A stretch of 64,000 nt of DNA from Microbacterium maritypicum (GTDB lineage Bacteria; Actinomycetota; Actinomycetes; Actinomycetales; Microbacteriaceae): positions 2,914,001 through 2,978,000 of the forward strand of contig NZ_CP168030.1 of the NCBI RefSeq assembly GCF_041529975.1. The letters run 5' to 3'. The notes beneath the pieces were generated by a model that did not search any database, was not told the DNA's origin, and was given only the letters and a program-made list of their open reading frames with translations. Below are positions 1 through 7,667 of this stretch, piece by piece. Within the stretch, counting starts at the first letter, position 1. Each line of letters starts with the position of its first letter. The position numbers and the translations under genes were made by a program.

Positions 1-513
1 ACGACCGGAATCCTCACGGCGGCCGTCGCCGTCGGAACCTTCGCGTCGAGCCTGTTCTCCGGGCGCGTCGTCCAGTATCGGTGGCATGGCCGCGGCATCG
101 CGCGGGCCGTCGAAGCGTACGGCGCTTCGATCCTCCTCTTCGGCCTGGTGCTGCTGATCGGGGCGTTCTCTCCGCCCGCCGGCGAGGATGCCCCGAACAT
201 CGGCCTGATCGTCGCCGCCTGCGTGGCACTCGCGCTCTCCGGGGCCTCCGACAATGTCAGCTCGATCTACCGCAACACGATGATGCAGGCGGCGGTTCCC
301 GACGCGATGCGCGGTCGCTTGCAGGGACTCTTCGTGGTGGTCGTCGCCGGCGGCCCGCGCGTCGGAGCCCTGTACGCCGGGACTCTCGCCACGCTGACCA
401 CCCTGTGGTTCCCGCCGCTGCTCGGCGGCGTCCTGGTGATCGCCCTCGTCGCGATGCTCTCGCGCCGCAACCGCCGATTCCACGACTACGACGCAGAGAA
501 CCCCGAGCCCTGA
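1..513 (+). CDS. MFS transporter, C-terminal part (cut by window edge)
   Basis: The first 170 codons are the end of a protein that begins before the window. The visible part has several long hydrophobic segments separated by short basic loops, and a cytoplasmic loop reading NTMMQAAVPDAMRGRLQG, which resembles the loop of EntS-like major facilitator exporters. It ends RFHDYDAENPEP then TGA. It lies convergent to the YceI-like gene, with about 30 bases between the two stops. The family call is fairly safe. The substrate cannot be told: EntS relatives export siderophores, but many are annotated only as MFS. Confidence 0.75.
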   Translation, partial: TTGILTAAVAVGTFASSLFSGRVVQYRWHGRGIARAVEAYGASILLFGLVLLIGAFSPPAGEDAPNIGLIVAACVALALSGASDNVSSIYRNTMMQAAVPDAMRGRLQGLFVVVVAGGPRVGALYAGTLATLTTLWFPPLLGGVLVIALVAMLSRRNRRFHDYDAENPEP

Positions 514-546
514 CGGACCCGGGGTTCGAGGAACTGCGTGACGGCG

Positions 547-1101
547 TCAGTCCTGCTGCAGCGCGCCCTGCAGGTCGAGGCTGATCGTGATGTCCTTGCC
601 CACGAGCACGCCACCGGTCTCGAGTGCGGCGTTCCACGTGAGACCGAAGTCCTCGCGGTTGATCACGGCCTTGGCAGAAGCGCCCGCCTTGTAGTTGCCG
701 TACGGGTCGGTGCCGAATCCGCCGAAGTCGAGCTCGAAGCTGACCGGCTTGGTGACGCCGCGGATCGTGAGGTCACCGTCGACGAACAGCTCGTCGCCCT
801 TGACGCGCGCGCCGGTGGACACGAACTCCATCGTCGGGAAGTTCTCGGTGTCGAAGAAGTCGGCGGAGCGCAGGTGGGCGTCGCGACCCTCGTCGTTCGT
901 GTCGACCGAGGTGACGTCGACAGAAGCCTCGACCTTGGCCTCGAGCGGGTTCTCGGGGGCGATCAAGGTCGCGCTCTTGACGCCGAAGGTGCCGCGCACC
1001 TTGGAGATCATCATGTGGCGGACGCTGAACGTCACCTCGCTGTGCGAGGGGTCGAGCACCCAGGTGCCGGGACGGTAGCCGGGAATGTCGATGCTGGTCA
1101 T
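547..1101 (-). CDS. YceI family protein
   Basis: This 184-residue protein has the YceI lipocalin-like pattern: GTWVLDPSHSEVTFSVRHMM near the N terminus, then TFG, a central VDVTSVDTNDEGRDAHLRSADFFD segment, and a late DLTIRGVTKPVSFELDF strand. YceI proteins form a beta barrel that binds a polyisoprenoid or similar lipid. There is no signal peptide, so the protein is probably cytosolic, unlike the periplasmic E. coli form. The ATG at 1101 has a strong GGAGGAG ribosome site. An AT-rich upstream stretch carries an inverted repeat that may be an operator. The physiological role is not known from sequence. Confidence 0.9.
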   Translation of the reverse strand: MTSIDIPGYRPGTWVLDPSHSEVTFSVRHMMISKVRGTFGVKSATLIAPENPLEAKVEASVDVTSVDTNDEGRDAHLRSADFFDTENFPTMEFVSTGARVKGDELFVDGDLTIRGVTKPVSFELDFGGFGTDPYGNYKAGASAKAVINREDFGLTWNAALETGGVLVGKDITISLDLQGALQQD

Positions 1102-1184
1102 GGTTTCTCCTCCGGAGACATCGGCCGCTGATGCGGCTTCGGACAGGGGCCGCGTTCACCGCGACCTCTGTGACAACTTACATT

Positions 1185-1214
1185 CATTCGCATATATTCC
1201 CCTGAATGCGTATG
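1185..1214. promoter_or_regulatory. Inverted repeat upstream of the YceI gene, possible operator
   Basis: The arms CATTCGCATA (1185-1194) and AATGCGTATG (1205-1214) match as an inverted repeat at 8 of 10 positions, in an unusually AT-rich island between the YceI start and the terminator of the FKBP gene. The spacing suits a dimeric MarR- or TetR-type repressor. This is an inference from symmetry only. Confidence 0.35.
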
Positions 1215-1232
1215 TTCTTCCGATATACAACA

Positions 1233-1266
1233 GAGACGCCCCTCCTCCGAGGAGGAAGGGCGTCTC
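1233..1266 (-). terminator. Terminator hairpin of the FKBP gene
   Basis: Arms of 16 bases (1233-1248 and 1251-1266) pair with one mismatch around a two-base centre, just after the stop codon of the FKBP gene. The stem is GC-rich with a modest AT-rich stretch after it on the minus strand. Confidence 0.7.
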
Positions 1267-1282
1267 GGCGTACGGGTCGGGC

Positions 1283-1651
1283 TCAGCCGACAGCGACGAG
1301 ATCGATGATGAAGATCAGCGTCTTTCCGGAGAGGAAGTGGCCGCCACCGACCGGGCCGTAGGCCAGGTGAGGCGGGATGATCAGCTCACGGCGTCCGCCG
1401 ACCTTCATGCCGGGGATGCCGTCCTGCCAGCCCTGGATCAGGCCGCGCAGCGGGAACTGGATGGTCTCGCCGCGACCCCAGGACGAGTCGAACTCCTCGC
1501 CGGAGTCGAACTCGACGCCGGCGTAGTGCACGGTCACGGTGTCGCCGGGCTTCGCCTCGGCGCCGTCACCCTCGATGATGTCGCGGATGACGAGCTCCGC
1601 GGGAGCGGGGGCGCTGGGGGCATCGAACTCAGGCTTTGTGCGATCAGTCAT
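1283..1651 (-). CDS. FKBP-type peptidyl-prolyl isomerase, small cytosolic
   Basis: This is a single FKBP domain of 122 residues with the typical GDTVTVHYAGVEFDSGEEFDSSW strand region, FPLRGLIQGWQDGIPGMKVGGRR and IPPHLAYG, ending LIFIIDLVAVG. It speeds cis-trans isomerisation of proline peptide bonds. The start at MTDRTKPEF is chosen because GATGGAGGC lies directly before it and family members start near here; the frame stays open further upstream but that part shows no domain. It has no signal peptide, in contrast to the lipoprotein FKBP at 48188-49144. Confidence 0.9.
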   Translation of the reverse strand: MTDRTKPEFDAPSAPAPAELVIRDIIEGDGAEAKPGDTVTVHYAGVEFDSGEEFDSSWGRGETIQFPLRGLIQGWQDGIPGMKVGGRRELIIPPHLAYGPVGGGHFLSGKTLIFIIDLVAVG

Positions 1652-1858
1652 GCCTCCATCAAACCCGAGCCCGCGGGAGGGGTCAACGCGATCGCACCTG
1701 CTCACAGCGAACACTTCGACGGGCGCAGCGGCAACAGCCTCTTGACACCCTCCACGGTCGGGTGCACCCTGATTACAGATCAACTCAGCGCCCGGGAGAC
1801 TCGCAGGCATCGCCGCAGCACCGGGCGCTGAGTCTTGCCACCGCGGGGTCTCCGGGCG

Positions 1859-2539
1859 TCAATCGAGGTAGCCGACGAGCATCTCCGCGATCTCCGTCGG
1901 CCTGCTGAGCATGGCGCAGTGTCCGCCGGGGACCTCGTCGGCGACCACCCCGAGACGCTCTCGGGCGAGGTCGCGGAGGAAGCGCGGCGGGAAGAAGCGA
2001 TCGTCCGCGAACACGATGACCCGCGTCGGCACATCGGGCCAGACCTTCAGCGGCCACGGGACCTCCATCGCCGCCGAGGACGGATGTGCGCGCTCCTGCC
2101 GCAGTGCTTCGTCCGCCAGCTCTCGCGGCACGCCGTTGTAGAAACTCACGTAGGGGTCCTCGTTACCCGTCAGTCCGCCATCGATCGCCGCCTGGGCCTC
2201 GGCGGCGGCGAGATAGCCCGACTCGGACCACCACCGCTCCGGCGGCTCACCGGGCGCCGGGATCATCCCCGCGGCCAGCACGAGGAGATCGGCCGACAGT
2301 CGCTCGGCGACCAGAGGCGCAGTGAAGGCTCCGAACGAGTGGCCGAGCACGACGACATCGCGTCGTGGCCCCACCTCTGCCACCACGGCGTCCGCGTAGT
2401 CCTCCAGAGTGAGGGAATCGTCACCGGCGGGGAGATCGGGGGCGAAGACCTCGTGTCCGCGCGCCACGAGTTCTGCGGCGACCAGATGCCAAGACCACCC
2501 GACATCTCCCCCGCCGTGGATCAGGACGAACGTGCTCAT
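1859..2539 (-). CDS. Alpha/beta hydrolase
   Basis: A 226-residue compact alpha/beta hydrolase. It shows FVLIHGGGDVGWSWH (oxyanion-hole HGG), the nucleophile elbow VVLGHSFGAF, an acid-containing strand RVIVFADDRFFPP and a final VPGGHCAML histidine, so a Ser-Asp-His triad is present. Proteins of this size and layout belong to the esterase and salicylate-esterase-like group. The substrate is not evident. A GAGGAGG site precedes the ATG. It lies alone between the FKBP gene and the protease gene, with about 40 bases to the latter. Confidence 0.85.
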   Translation of the reverse strand: MSTFVLIHGGGDVGWSWHLVAAELVARGHEVFAPDLPAGDDSLTLEDYADAVVAEVGPRRDVVVLGHSFGAFTAPLVAERLSADLLVLAAGMIPAPGEPPERWWSESGYLAAAEAQAAIDGGLTGNEDPYVSFYNGVPRELADEALRQERAHPSSAAMEVPWPLKVWPDVPTRVIVFADDRFFPPRFLRDLARERLGVVADEVPGGHCAMLSRPTEIAEMLVGYLD

Positions 2540-2578
2540 CGCGACCGCCTCCTCACAACGAGTATCCCGATGTCGGGC

Positions 2579-3808
2579 TCAATACGCCAGCAGTGCGGCC
2601 CTGGCGGCGCGGGTACGGATCAGCAGCGCACGCTCATCCTCGACGGCGAGCGGATCGCGCCCCGTGATCGCCCGCTGACGGACCGCGGCCAGCGCGGTCG
2701 CGTCCTTGATGAACTCGCGCATGATCGGACGCCGGTCACCCCGAAGACCGCGCGCCCAGTTGAGACCCGCCTTGCGTCCGCTCGATGTGGCGAGCATCGT
2801 GACCTCTTCGGGCGTGAACCACCCCGCGTTCGCGTACTCGGCGAGGCGCGCACGCGTGAGGCGCGCCTCTTCGCGACGGAGAGCGACGATTCCGAGGATG
2901 AAGCCCACGAAGAGCGGCACCTGCAGGGTGAAGTACAGTCCGAAGAAGTCGGCGAAGGTCGCGGACCCGTTCCAGAGTGCGTGCAGGAGGACCGCTCCGA
3001 GCATTCCCAGCAGGCCCGCACCGATCGCGGAGCTCGCCGATCCGTGTCGCCGCGCGACCAGACCGATCGCGAAGCCGGTCACCGCCGTGAACATGGCGTG
3101 TGCGAACGGGGACAGGATCGCGCGCACGGCGAAGGTGACGGTGAGCTGCTCGCCACCACCCTCGATCAGGCTGACCGCGAAGTACTGGATGTTCTCGGTG
3201 AAGGCGAACCCCGCGCCGACGAGTGCTCCGTACACGACACCGTCCACCGGACCGTCGAAGGCGCGACGGGCGAGCAGGAAGATGAGGAAGACCCCGAGTC
3301 CCTTCCAGAACTCCTCGACGATCGGCGCCTGCACCACCGCCGTGAAGGCATCGGAGGTGATGCCGAGCAGGATCGTCAGCCCCACGTCGACGAGCAGAGA
3401 GAGCCCCGCAGCCGCCAGTGCGCCCCAAGCGATCGCGAAGAACACCAGGCGCTTCGGCTCCGGTTCCCAGCGGTCGATCATCCGGACGCCGAGGAACACC
3501 ACGGTCAGCGGGATGAGGGCGAGCACCAAACCGACGACGGAGGCGAAGACACCGAGCGCCCACCCGAAGTAGCCGACCAGGGCGAGCAGCAGGAAGCCCA
3601 GGAAACCGAAGAGCCAGAGCGAGATCGTGCGCCCCTTGCGCGTCGGCACCGGCAGCGCGGGCAGCGACTCGGCCGGCGACGGCGCGACCGGAGCAGGCGG
3701 TGTGTACGGTGTCGGCTGGGCCAGACGCGAGGCATAGGCCGGCTGTCGCGGGGGTGGCGGCATGTACGGCGAGGGCTGCTGCGGCGGCGGGGGTCCTCCG
3801 AAACTCAT
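2579..3808 (-). CDS. PrsW family intramembrane metalloprotease
   Basis: A 409-residue membrane protein. A proline-rich cytoplasmic N terminus of about 70 residues is followed by eight or so hydrophobic segments. The PrsW active-site motifs are visible: VEEFWK (EExxK), AGFAFTENIQY (FxxxEN), HAMFTAVTG and HALWNG. PrsW relatives cut membrane-bound anti-sigma factors or related substrates; no such partner is encoded nearby. The start is placed at ATG 3808 rather than the TTG two codons upstream, because a TAAGCT box lies exactly six bases before 3808. The gene is divergent from the FAH-family gene. Confidence 0.88.
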   Translation of the reverse strand: MSFGGPPPPQQPSPYMPPPPRQPAYASRLAQPTPYTPPAPVAPSPAESLPALPVPTRKGRTISLWLFGFLGFLLLALVGYFGWALGVFASVVGLVLALIPLTVVFLGVRMIDRWEPEPKRLVFFAIAWGALAAAGLSLLVDVGLTILLGITSDAFTAVVQAPIVEEFWKGLGVFLIFLLARRAFDGPVDGVVYGALVGAGFAFTENIQYFAVSLIEGGGEQLTVTFAVRAILSPFAHAMFTAVTGFAIGLVARRHGSASSAIGAGLLGMLGAVLLHALWNGSATFADFFGLYFTLQVPLFVGFILGIVALRREEARLTRARLAEYANAGWFTPEEVTMLATSSGRKAGLNWARGLRGDRRPIMREFIKDATALAAVRQRAITGRDPLAVEDERALLIRTRAARAALLAY

Positions 3809-3814
3809 AGCCAA

Positions 3815-3820
3815 AGCTTA
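3815..3820 (-). promoter_or_regulatory. Leaderless -10 box of the PrsW gene
   Basis: TAAGCT on the minus strand, six bases before ATG 3808, so transcription should start at the start codon. No ribosome binding site is present. Confidence 0.6.
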
Positions 3821-3885
3821 TTGGGAACAAGAGAGACGCCTCGGGTATGGCTGAGTCCTCCACCCGCTCGTCGCCCGGCAGCCGG

Positions 3886-3891
3886 TAGCGT
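3886..3891 (+). promoter_or_regulatory. Leaderless -10 box of the FAH-family gene
   Basis: TAGCGT, then AGAACC, then ATG 3898. The six-base gap puts the predicted transcript start on the start codon. Confidence 0.65.
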
Positions 3892-3897
3892 AGAACC

Positions 3898-4767
3898 ATG
3901 CGGTTCGCTCACCTGCGCCGTCCTGACTCCCCGCGCACGGTTCTCGCCGTGGTGCAGGACTCGGACGCCATCCTCGTCTCTGATCTCCTGAACGACGCCC
4001 CTGCCACGCTGCAGCACCTGATCGAGGGAGGGGACCCTCTCCTCGAGCGACTGCGCGCCGCGCTGGACGCCGCAGACGCGGAGCGCCATCCGCTCGGTGA
4101 CTGGACGTTCTCCTCTGCCGTGATCGCTCCCCCGGCCGTGCTCGCCGTCGGCCTCAACTATGCGGCGCACTCCAGCGAGCTGGGCTTGAAGACCGATGCG
4201 GCACCGACCGTGTTCACGCTGTGGCCGAATTCGCTCACCGGACACGAACAGACCACCTCCTGGCCGCGATCCCTCAGCGAGGCCGTCGACTACGAGGCCG
4301 AGCTCGGCGTGCTCATCGGAACCCCCGCCAAGGACGTCAGCGAGGCGGATGCTCTCTCGCATGTCTGGGGCTACACCGTGGTGAACGACATCACCGCCAG
4401 GAACATCCAGTTCTCCGAGGCACAGTGGTCGCGATGCAAGTCGTTCGACGGATTCACCCCGACCGGACCGTTCGCGGTGACCGCGGATGAGATCTCCGAC
4501 CCGCAGGATCTGCATATCTGGGCGGTCGTGGACGGCCACACGGTTCAGGACGCCAGCACGGACCAGATGGTGCGCTCCGTCGCCAAGCTGATCGCGCACC
4601 TCTCGCAGTCACTCACGCTGCTGCCCGGAACCCTCATCTCGACGGGCAGCCCCGGTGGCGCCGGGTATTCGCGGGATCCACAGATCTTCCTGCGCGACCA
4701 CTCCACCGTGACCGTCGGCATCGACGGCATCGGCGAGCTCACGACGCACTGCCGCATCACCGACTGA
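3898..4767 (+). CDS. Fumarylacetoacetate hydrolase family protein
   Basis: A 289-residue protein of the FAH / 2-oxo-hydratase superfamily. After an N-terminal region of about 75 residues come VLAVGLNYAAHSSELG, the acidic metal-binding segment DYEAELGVLIG, GYTVVNDITARNIQ, KSFDGFTPTGPF, and SLTLLPGTLISTGSPGGAGY. These enzymes cleave or hydrate 2-oxo acids using a divalent metal, usually in catabolism of aromatic compounds. No catabolic partner gene is adjacent, so the substrate is open. It is followed by a perfect palindrome that probably ends both it and aspA. Confidence 0.88.
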   Translation: MRFAHLRRPDSPRTVLAVVQDSDAILVSDLLNDAPATLQHLIEGGDPLLERLRAALDAADAERHPLGDWTFSSAVIAPPAVLAVGLNYAAHSSELGLKTDAAPTVFTLWPNSLTGHEQTTSWPRSLSEAVDYEAELGVLIGTPAKDVSEADALSHVWGYTVVNDITARNIQFSEAQWSRCKSFDGFTPTGPFAVTADEISDPQDLHIWAVVDGHTVQDASTDQMVRSVAKLIAHLSQSLTLLPGTLISTGSPGGAGYSRDPQIFLRDHSTVTVGIDGIGELTTHCRITD

Positions 4768-4782
4768 GCAGCTCGACGCACG

Positions 4783-4820
4783 AAGAGGGGGATGGATGCC
4801 GCGGCATCCATCCCCCTCTT
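4783..4820. terminator. Bidirectional terminator between the FAH-family gene and aspA
   Basis: Perfect inverted repeat with 18-base arms (4783-4800 and 4803-4820), with AA on one side and TT on the other. It lies between two convergent genes and can serve both. Confidence 0.8.
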
Positions 4821-4835
4821 GTCTTGGCGGGTGGG

Positions 4836-6296
4836 TCAGACCTCGATGCGGTCCTCCGGCGAGATCACCGGGATCGCCGCGGTGATCGTCTCGAGCCCGG
4901 ACAGCCGAGCGGGCGAGAGCTGCTTGACGACCTCGTCGCGCGACATCAGACCGGCCTCGACGACCAGGTCCGCGACGCTCCGGTTCGTCAGGAGAGCGGT
5001 CTTCGCGAGCGCCGCAGCGGCCGCGTATCCGATGAAGGGCGTCAGGGCGGTGATGACGCCGACCGATGCGCCGACCATCGCGCCGAGACGATCGCGGTTG
5101 GCGGTGATGCCGTCGACACAGTTGACGCGCAGCGTCCACATCGCCTGGCGCATCCACGTGATCGACTGGAAGATCGAATGCGCGATGACCGGCTCGAACG
5201 CGTTCAGCTGGAGCTGCCCCGCCTCGGCGGCCATGGTCACCGTCATGTCGGCGCCCGCGACGGCGAACGCGACCTGATTGACGACCTCGGGGATGACCGG
5301 GTTCACCTTGCCGGGCATGATGCTGGATCCGGCCTGCATCGCGGGCAGGTTGATCTCGCCCAAGCCCGCCTGCGGGCCGGACGAGAGCAGCCGGAGGTCG
5401 TTGCAGATCTTCGACAGCTTCATCGCGTTGCGCTTGAGCGTCGAGGAGAACGACATGAACGAGCCGGTGTCGCTGGTGGCCTCGACGAGGTCACCGGCCG
5501 TTCGCAGGTCGAGCTGCGTGATCTCTCGCAGGTGCTTGAGCACGGCGGGGGCGTAACCGGGGTGCGTGGTGATGCCGGTGCCGATCGCCGTGGCACCCAT
5601 GTTGATCTCGAACATGAGCGAGGCGTTCTCGGTCAGCCGCGTGTGGTCGTAGCCGAGAGTCGTGGCGAAGCCGTTGAACTCCTGGCCGAGCGTCATCGGC
5701 ACGGCGTCCTGCAGCTGGGTGCGACCGACCTTCAGCACGTCGTGGAACTCGCGGGACTTGCCGAGGAACGACAGTCGCAGCAGGTCGAGCTCTTCGAGCA
5801 GCGAGCGCAGCGTCAGTGACAGGCCGATCTTCACGGCGGTCGGGTAGACGTCGTTGGTGGACTGGCTGCGGTTGGTGTGATCGATCGGCGACAGGAAGGC
5901 GTAATCGCCCTTCTCGCGGCCGGCCAACTCCAGCGCGATGTTGGTGATGACCTCGTTCGCGTTCATGTTCGTCGAGGTACCCGCGCCACCCTGGATGACG
6001 CCCACCGTGAACTGCTCGTGGAACTCGCCGTCGATGACGCGCTGCGCGGCACGGTCGATCAGGTCGGCGCGCTCGTGGTCCAGTACCCCGATCTCGCGGT
6101 TCGCCCGCGCACTCGCCTGCTTGACCATCGCCAGCCCGACCACGAGGTCCGGATAGACCGAGATGGGCCGTTTCGAGATCGGGAAGTTCGCGTCGGCGCG
6201 GGAAGTATGAATCCCCCAGTACGCGTCGACGGGAATCTCCATGCTCCCGAGCGAATCGGTCTCGGTGCGGGTCGGGGTAGGCGCGGCAGAAGCCAT
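4836..6296 (-). CDS. aspA: Aspartate ammonia-lyase
   Basis: A 486-residue enzyme of the fumarase/aspartase superfamily, which splits L-aspartate into fumarate and ammonia. The signature GSSIMPGKVNP lies at residues 323-333. Other family blocks are QGGAGTSTNMNANEV (102-116), SQSTNDVYPTA and VGRTQLQDAVPMTLGQE. Aspartase is favoured over fumarase by this QGGAGTSTNMNANEV form and by overall similarity to aspA; this is a judgement without alignment. The ATG at 6296 has GAGGATG upstream. A possible -10 TAGACT lies about 50 bases before it. The metallophosphoesterase gene is 61 bases upstream on the same strand. Confidence 0.92.
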   Translation of the reverse strand: MASAAPTPTRTETDSLGSMEIPVDAYWGIHTSRADANFPISKRPISVYPDLVVGLAMVKQASARANREIGVLDHERADLIDRAAQRVIDGEFHEQFTVGVIQGGAGTSTNMNANEVITNIALELAGREKGDYAFLSPIDHTNRSQSTNDVYPTAVKIGLSLTLRSLLEELDLLRLSFLGKSREFHDVLKVGRTQLQDAVPMTLGQEFNGFATTLGYDHTRLTENASLMFEINMGATAIGTGITTHPGYAPAVLKHLREITQLDLRTAGDLVEATSDTGSFMSFSSTLKRNAMKLSKICNDLRLLSSGPQAGLGEINLPAMQAGSSIMPGKVNPVIPEVVNQVAFAVAGADMTVTMAAEAGQLQLNAFEPVIAHSIFQSITWMRQAMWTLRVNCVDGITANRDRLGAMVGASVGVITALTPFIGYAAAAALAKTALLTNRSVADLVVEAGLMSRDEVVKQLSPARLSGLETITAAIPVISPEDRIEV

Positions 6297-6345
6297 GTCA
6301 CATCCTCGTGGGTCGTGGCGGGTGAGAAGGGTGGGGGATGCTCTC

Positions 6346-6351
6346 AGTCTA
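6346..6351 (-). promoter_or_regulatory. Possible -10 box of aspA
   Basis: TAGACT on the minus strand, predicting a leader of about 43 bases that carries the GAGGATG ribosome site. No convincing -35 box is visible. Confidence 0.35.
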
Positions 6352-6357
6352 CGCCGC

Positions 6358-7278
6358 TCACCGGCCGGGCTTGCGGGAGAACGCCTCGAGTCGCTGCTCC
6401 GGTGTGAGCGCCGCCATCCGCTCGAGCCAGTCCGCGGAGAAGTAGTCCCCGGTCGCGGCCTGCGTCACCGGCACCACCGTGTGCGTGATCGTCTCCGGGT
6501 ACACGTGCACGAGCTGGAAGGCCTGGGCCGCGTCCATGCCGTTCACCTCGGCCGACGGACGCGCCACGTTCATCGTGTAGCAGGTGGCCGACGAGACACT
6601 CACCGGGACGCCGGCGAAGGTGCCCTGCGACGAGTAGTGCAGGTGACCGGCGAGGATGCCACGGACATCGGTTCCGCGGATGACCTCCGCGAGCTCATCC
6701 TGATGCCGAAGCTCCAGGATGTCGAAGAGCGGCAGATGGCTCGGGAGCGGTGGATGGTGCATCGCGAGCAGGGTGCCGTGCGGAGCGGGATCCGCGAGCA
6801 CGTCGGCGAGCCAGGACAGCTGTTCTTCGTCGAGGTCGCCGTGATGCCAGCCGGGAACGCTGGTGTCGAGAGCGATGAGGCGAAGCCCGGCGAGGTCCCA
6901 GACACCCGTCACCGGATCCTCCGTCGGCTCCGCATCGAGGAGTCCTGCGCGCAGTGCCGGGCGTTCGTCGTGGTTGCCCGCGACCCAGATGAGCGGAGCG
7001 CCCAGCTCGTCCGCCACCGGCTCGACGGCAGCCCTCAGCCGGCGATAAGCGTCGGGCTCACCCAGATCGGCGAGGTCGCCCGTGACGACGATCGCCGACG
7101 GATGCGGATGCACGGATCTGATCGCATCGAGCGTTCGGGCGAAATTGGCCTCGACGTCGTACTTCCCACCGAGCCGCGCTCCCCCTGCGAGGAAGTGCGG
7201 ATCACTCACGTGGATCAGCACGTGGCTTGCGGGGTCATGTCGACCGAAGGCGTACGCGTTTCCGGTTCCTGCGGACAT
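6358..7278 (-). CDS. Metallophosphoesterase, CpdA-like
   Basis: A 306-residue calcineurin-like phosphoesterase. All metal-binding motifs are visible: HVSDPHF (DxH), VVTGDLADLG (GDxxD-like), VAGNHDERP (GNHD), AMHHPPLP (the histidine block) and AGHLHYS (GHxH). The layout resembles 3',5'-cyclic nucleotide phosphodiesterases of the CpdA and Rv0805 type, but related proteins act on other phosphoesters. The start at ATG 7278 is supported by a TAGGCT box exactly six bases upstream. It is followed by aspA on the same strand. Confidence 0.88.
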   Translation of the reverse strand: MSAGTGNAYAFGRHDPASHVLIHVSDPHFLAGGARLGGKYDVEANFARTLDAIRSVHPHPSAIVVTGDLADLGEPDAYRRLRAAVEPVADELGAPLIWVAGNHDERPALRAGLLDAEPTEDPVTGVWDLAGLRLIALDTSVPGWHHGDLDEEQLSWLADVLADPAPHGTLLAMHHPPLPSHLPLFDILELRHQDELAEVIRGTDVRGILAGHLHYSSQGTFAGVPVSVSSATCYTMNVARPSAEVNGMDAAQAFQLVHVYPETITHTVVPVTQAATGDYFSADWLERMAALTPEQRLEAFSRKPGR

Positions 7279-7284
7279 GCCAAC

Positions 7285-7290
7285 AGCCTA
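7285..7290 (-). promoter_or_regulatory. Leaderless -10 box of the metallophosphoesterase gene
   Basis: TAGGCT on the minus strand, then GTTGGC, then ATG 7278. Confidence 0.65.
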
Positions 7291-7331
7291 GGCCTCGACC
7301 CTGCGTCGGCATTCGACCTGCCGGCGTCGGG

Positions 7332-7667
7332 TCAGTGCCCGATGACGAGGAGCAGGATGCCGGCGACCACGGCCGCGGCGCACAGCGCGAAGCATCCGTA
7401 CGCACCGAAGAGCGCAACCCGCTTCTGCCCCTCGGTGAGCGGGCTCTTCCGCGCCGCCTTCGCCGCCTGCTTCTCGGCGCGCTTCATCTCCTTCTCGGAG
7501 ATCACGGTGATCGCATCCGTGAACTCGGCGGGGCTCACCACCGGGGCCCGACCGCTGCGCACCAGCAGACGAAGACCGAGGGCGTAGAAGGTGACGATGG
7601 CCGCCGCGCCGATCAGTGCTGCGAGGAACACCTGGAGGAACGCGATCCAGTCGATGACGACGTTCAT
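7332..7667 (-). CDS. Small membrane protein coupled to the phosphate transporter
   Basis: This 111-residue protein is not matched to a named family here. It has two hydrophobic segments (about residues 5-35 and 83-108) joined by a charged, alanine- and lysine-rich loop containing KEMKRAEKQAAKAARK. Its ATG overlaps the stop of the phosphate transporter gene (ATGA), so the two are translationally coupled, and a structural or regulatory link to phosphate uptake is likely but unproven. A plausible role is an accessory subunit of the PiT carrier. Confidence 0.75.
   Translation of the reverse strand: MNVVIDWIAFLQVFLAALIGAAAIVTFYALGLRLLVRSGRAPVVSPAEFTDAITVISEKEMKRAEKQAAKAARKSPLTEGQKRVALFGAYGCFALCAAAVVAGILLLVIGH

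Noticed and set aside
4783..4820. Perfect palindrome as a possible attachment site or mobile-element end
   Set aside because: It lies between two convergent stops with A and T flanks, as expected for a bidirectional terminator, and no integrase or second copy was seen.
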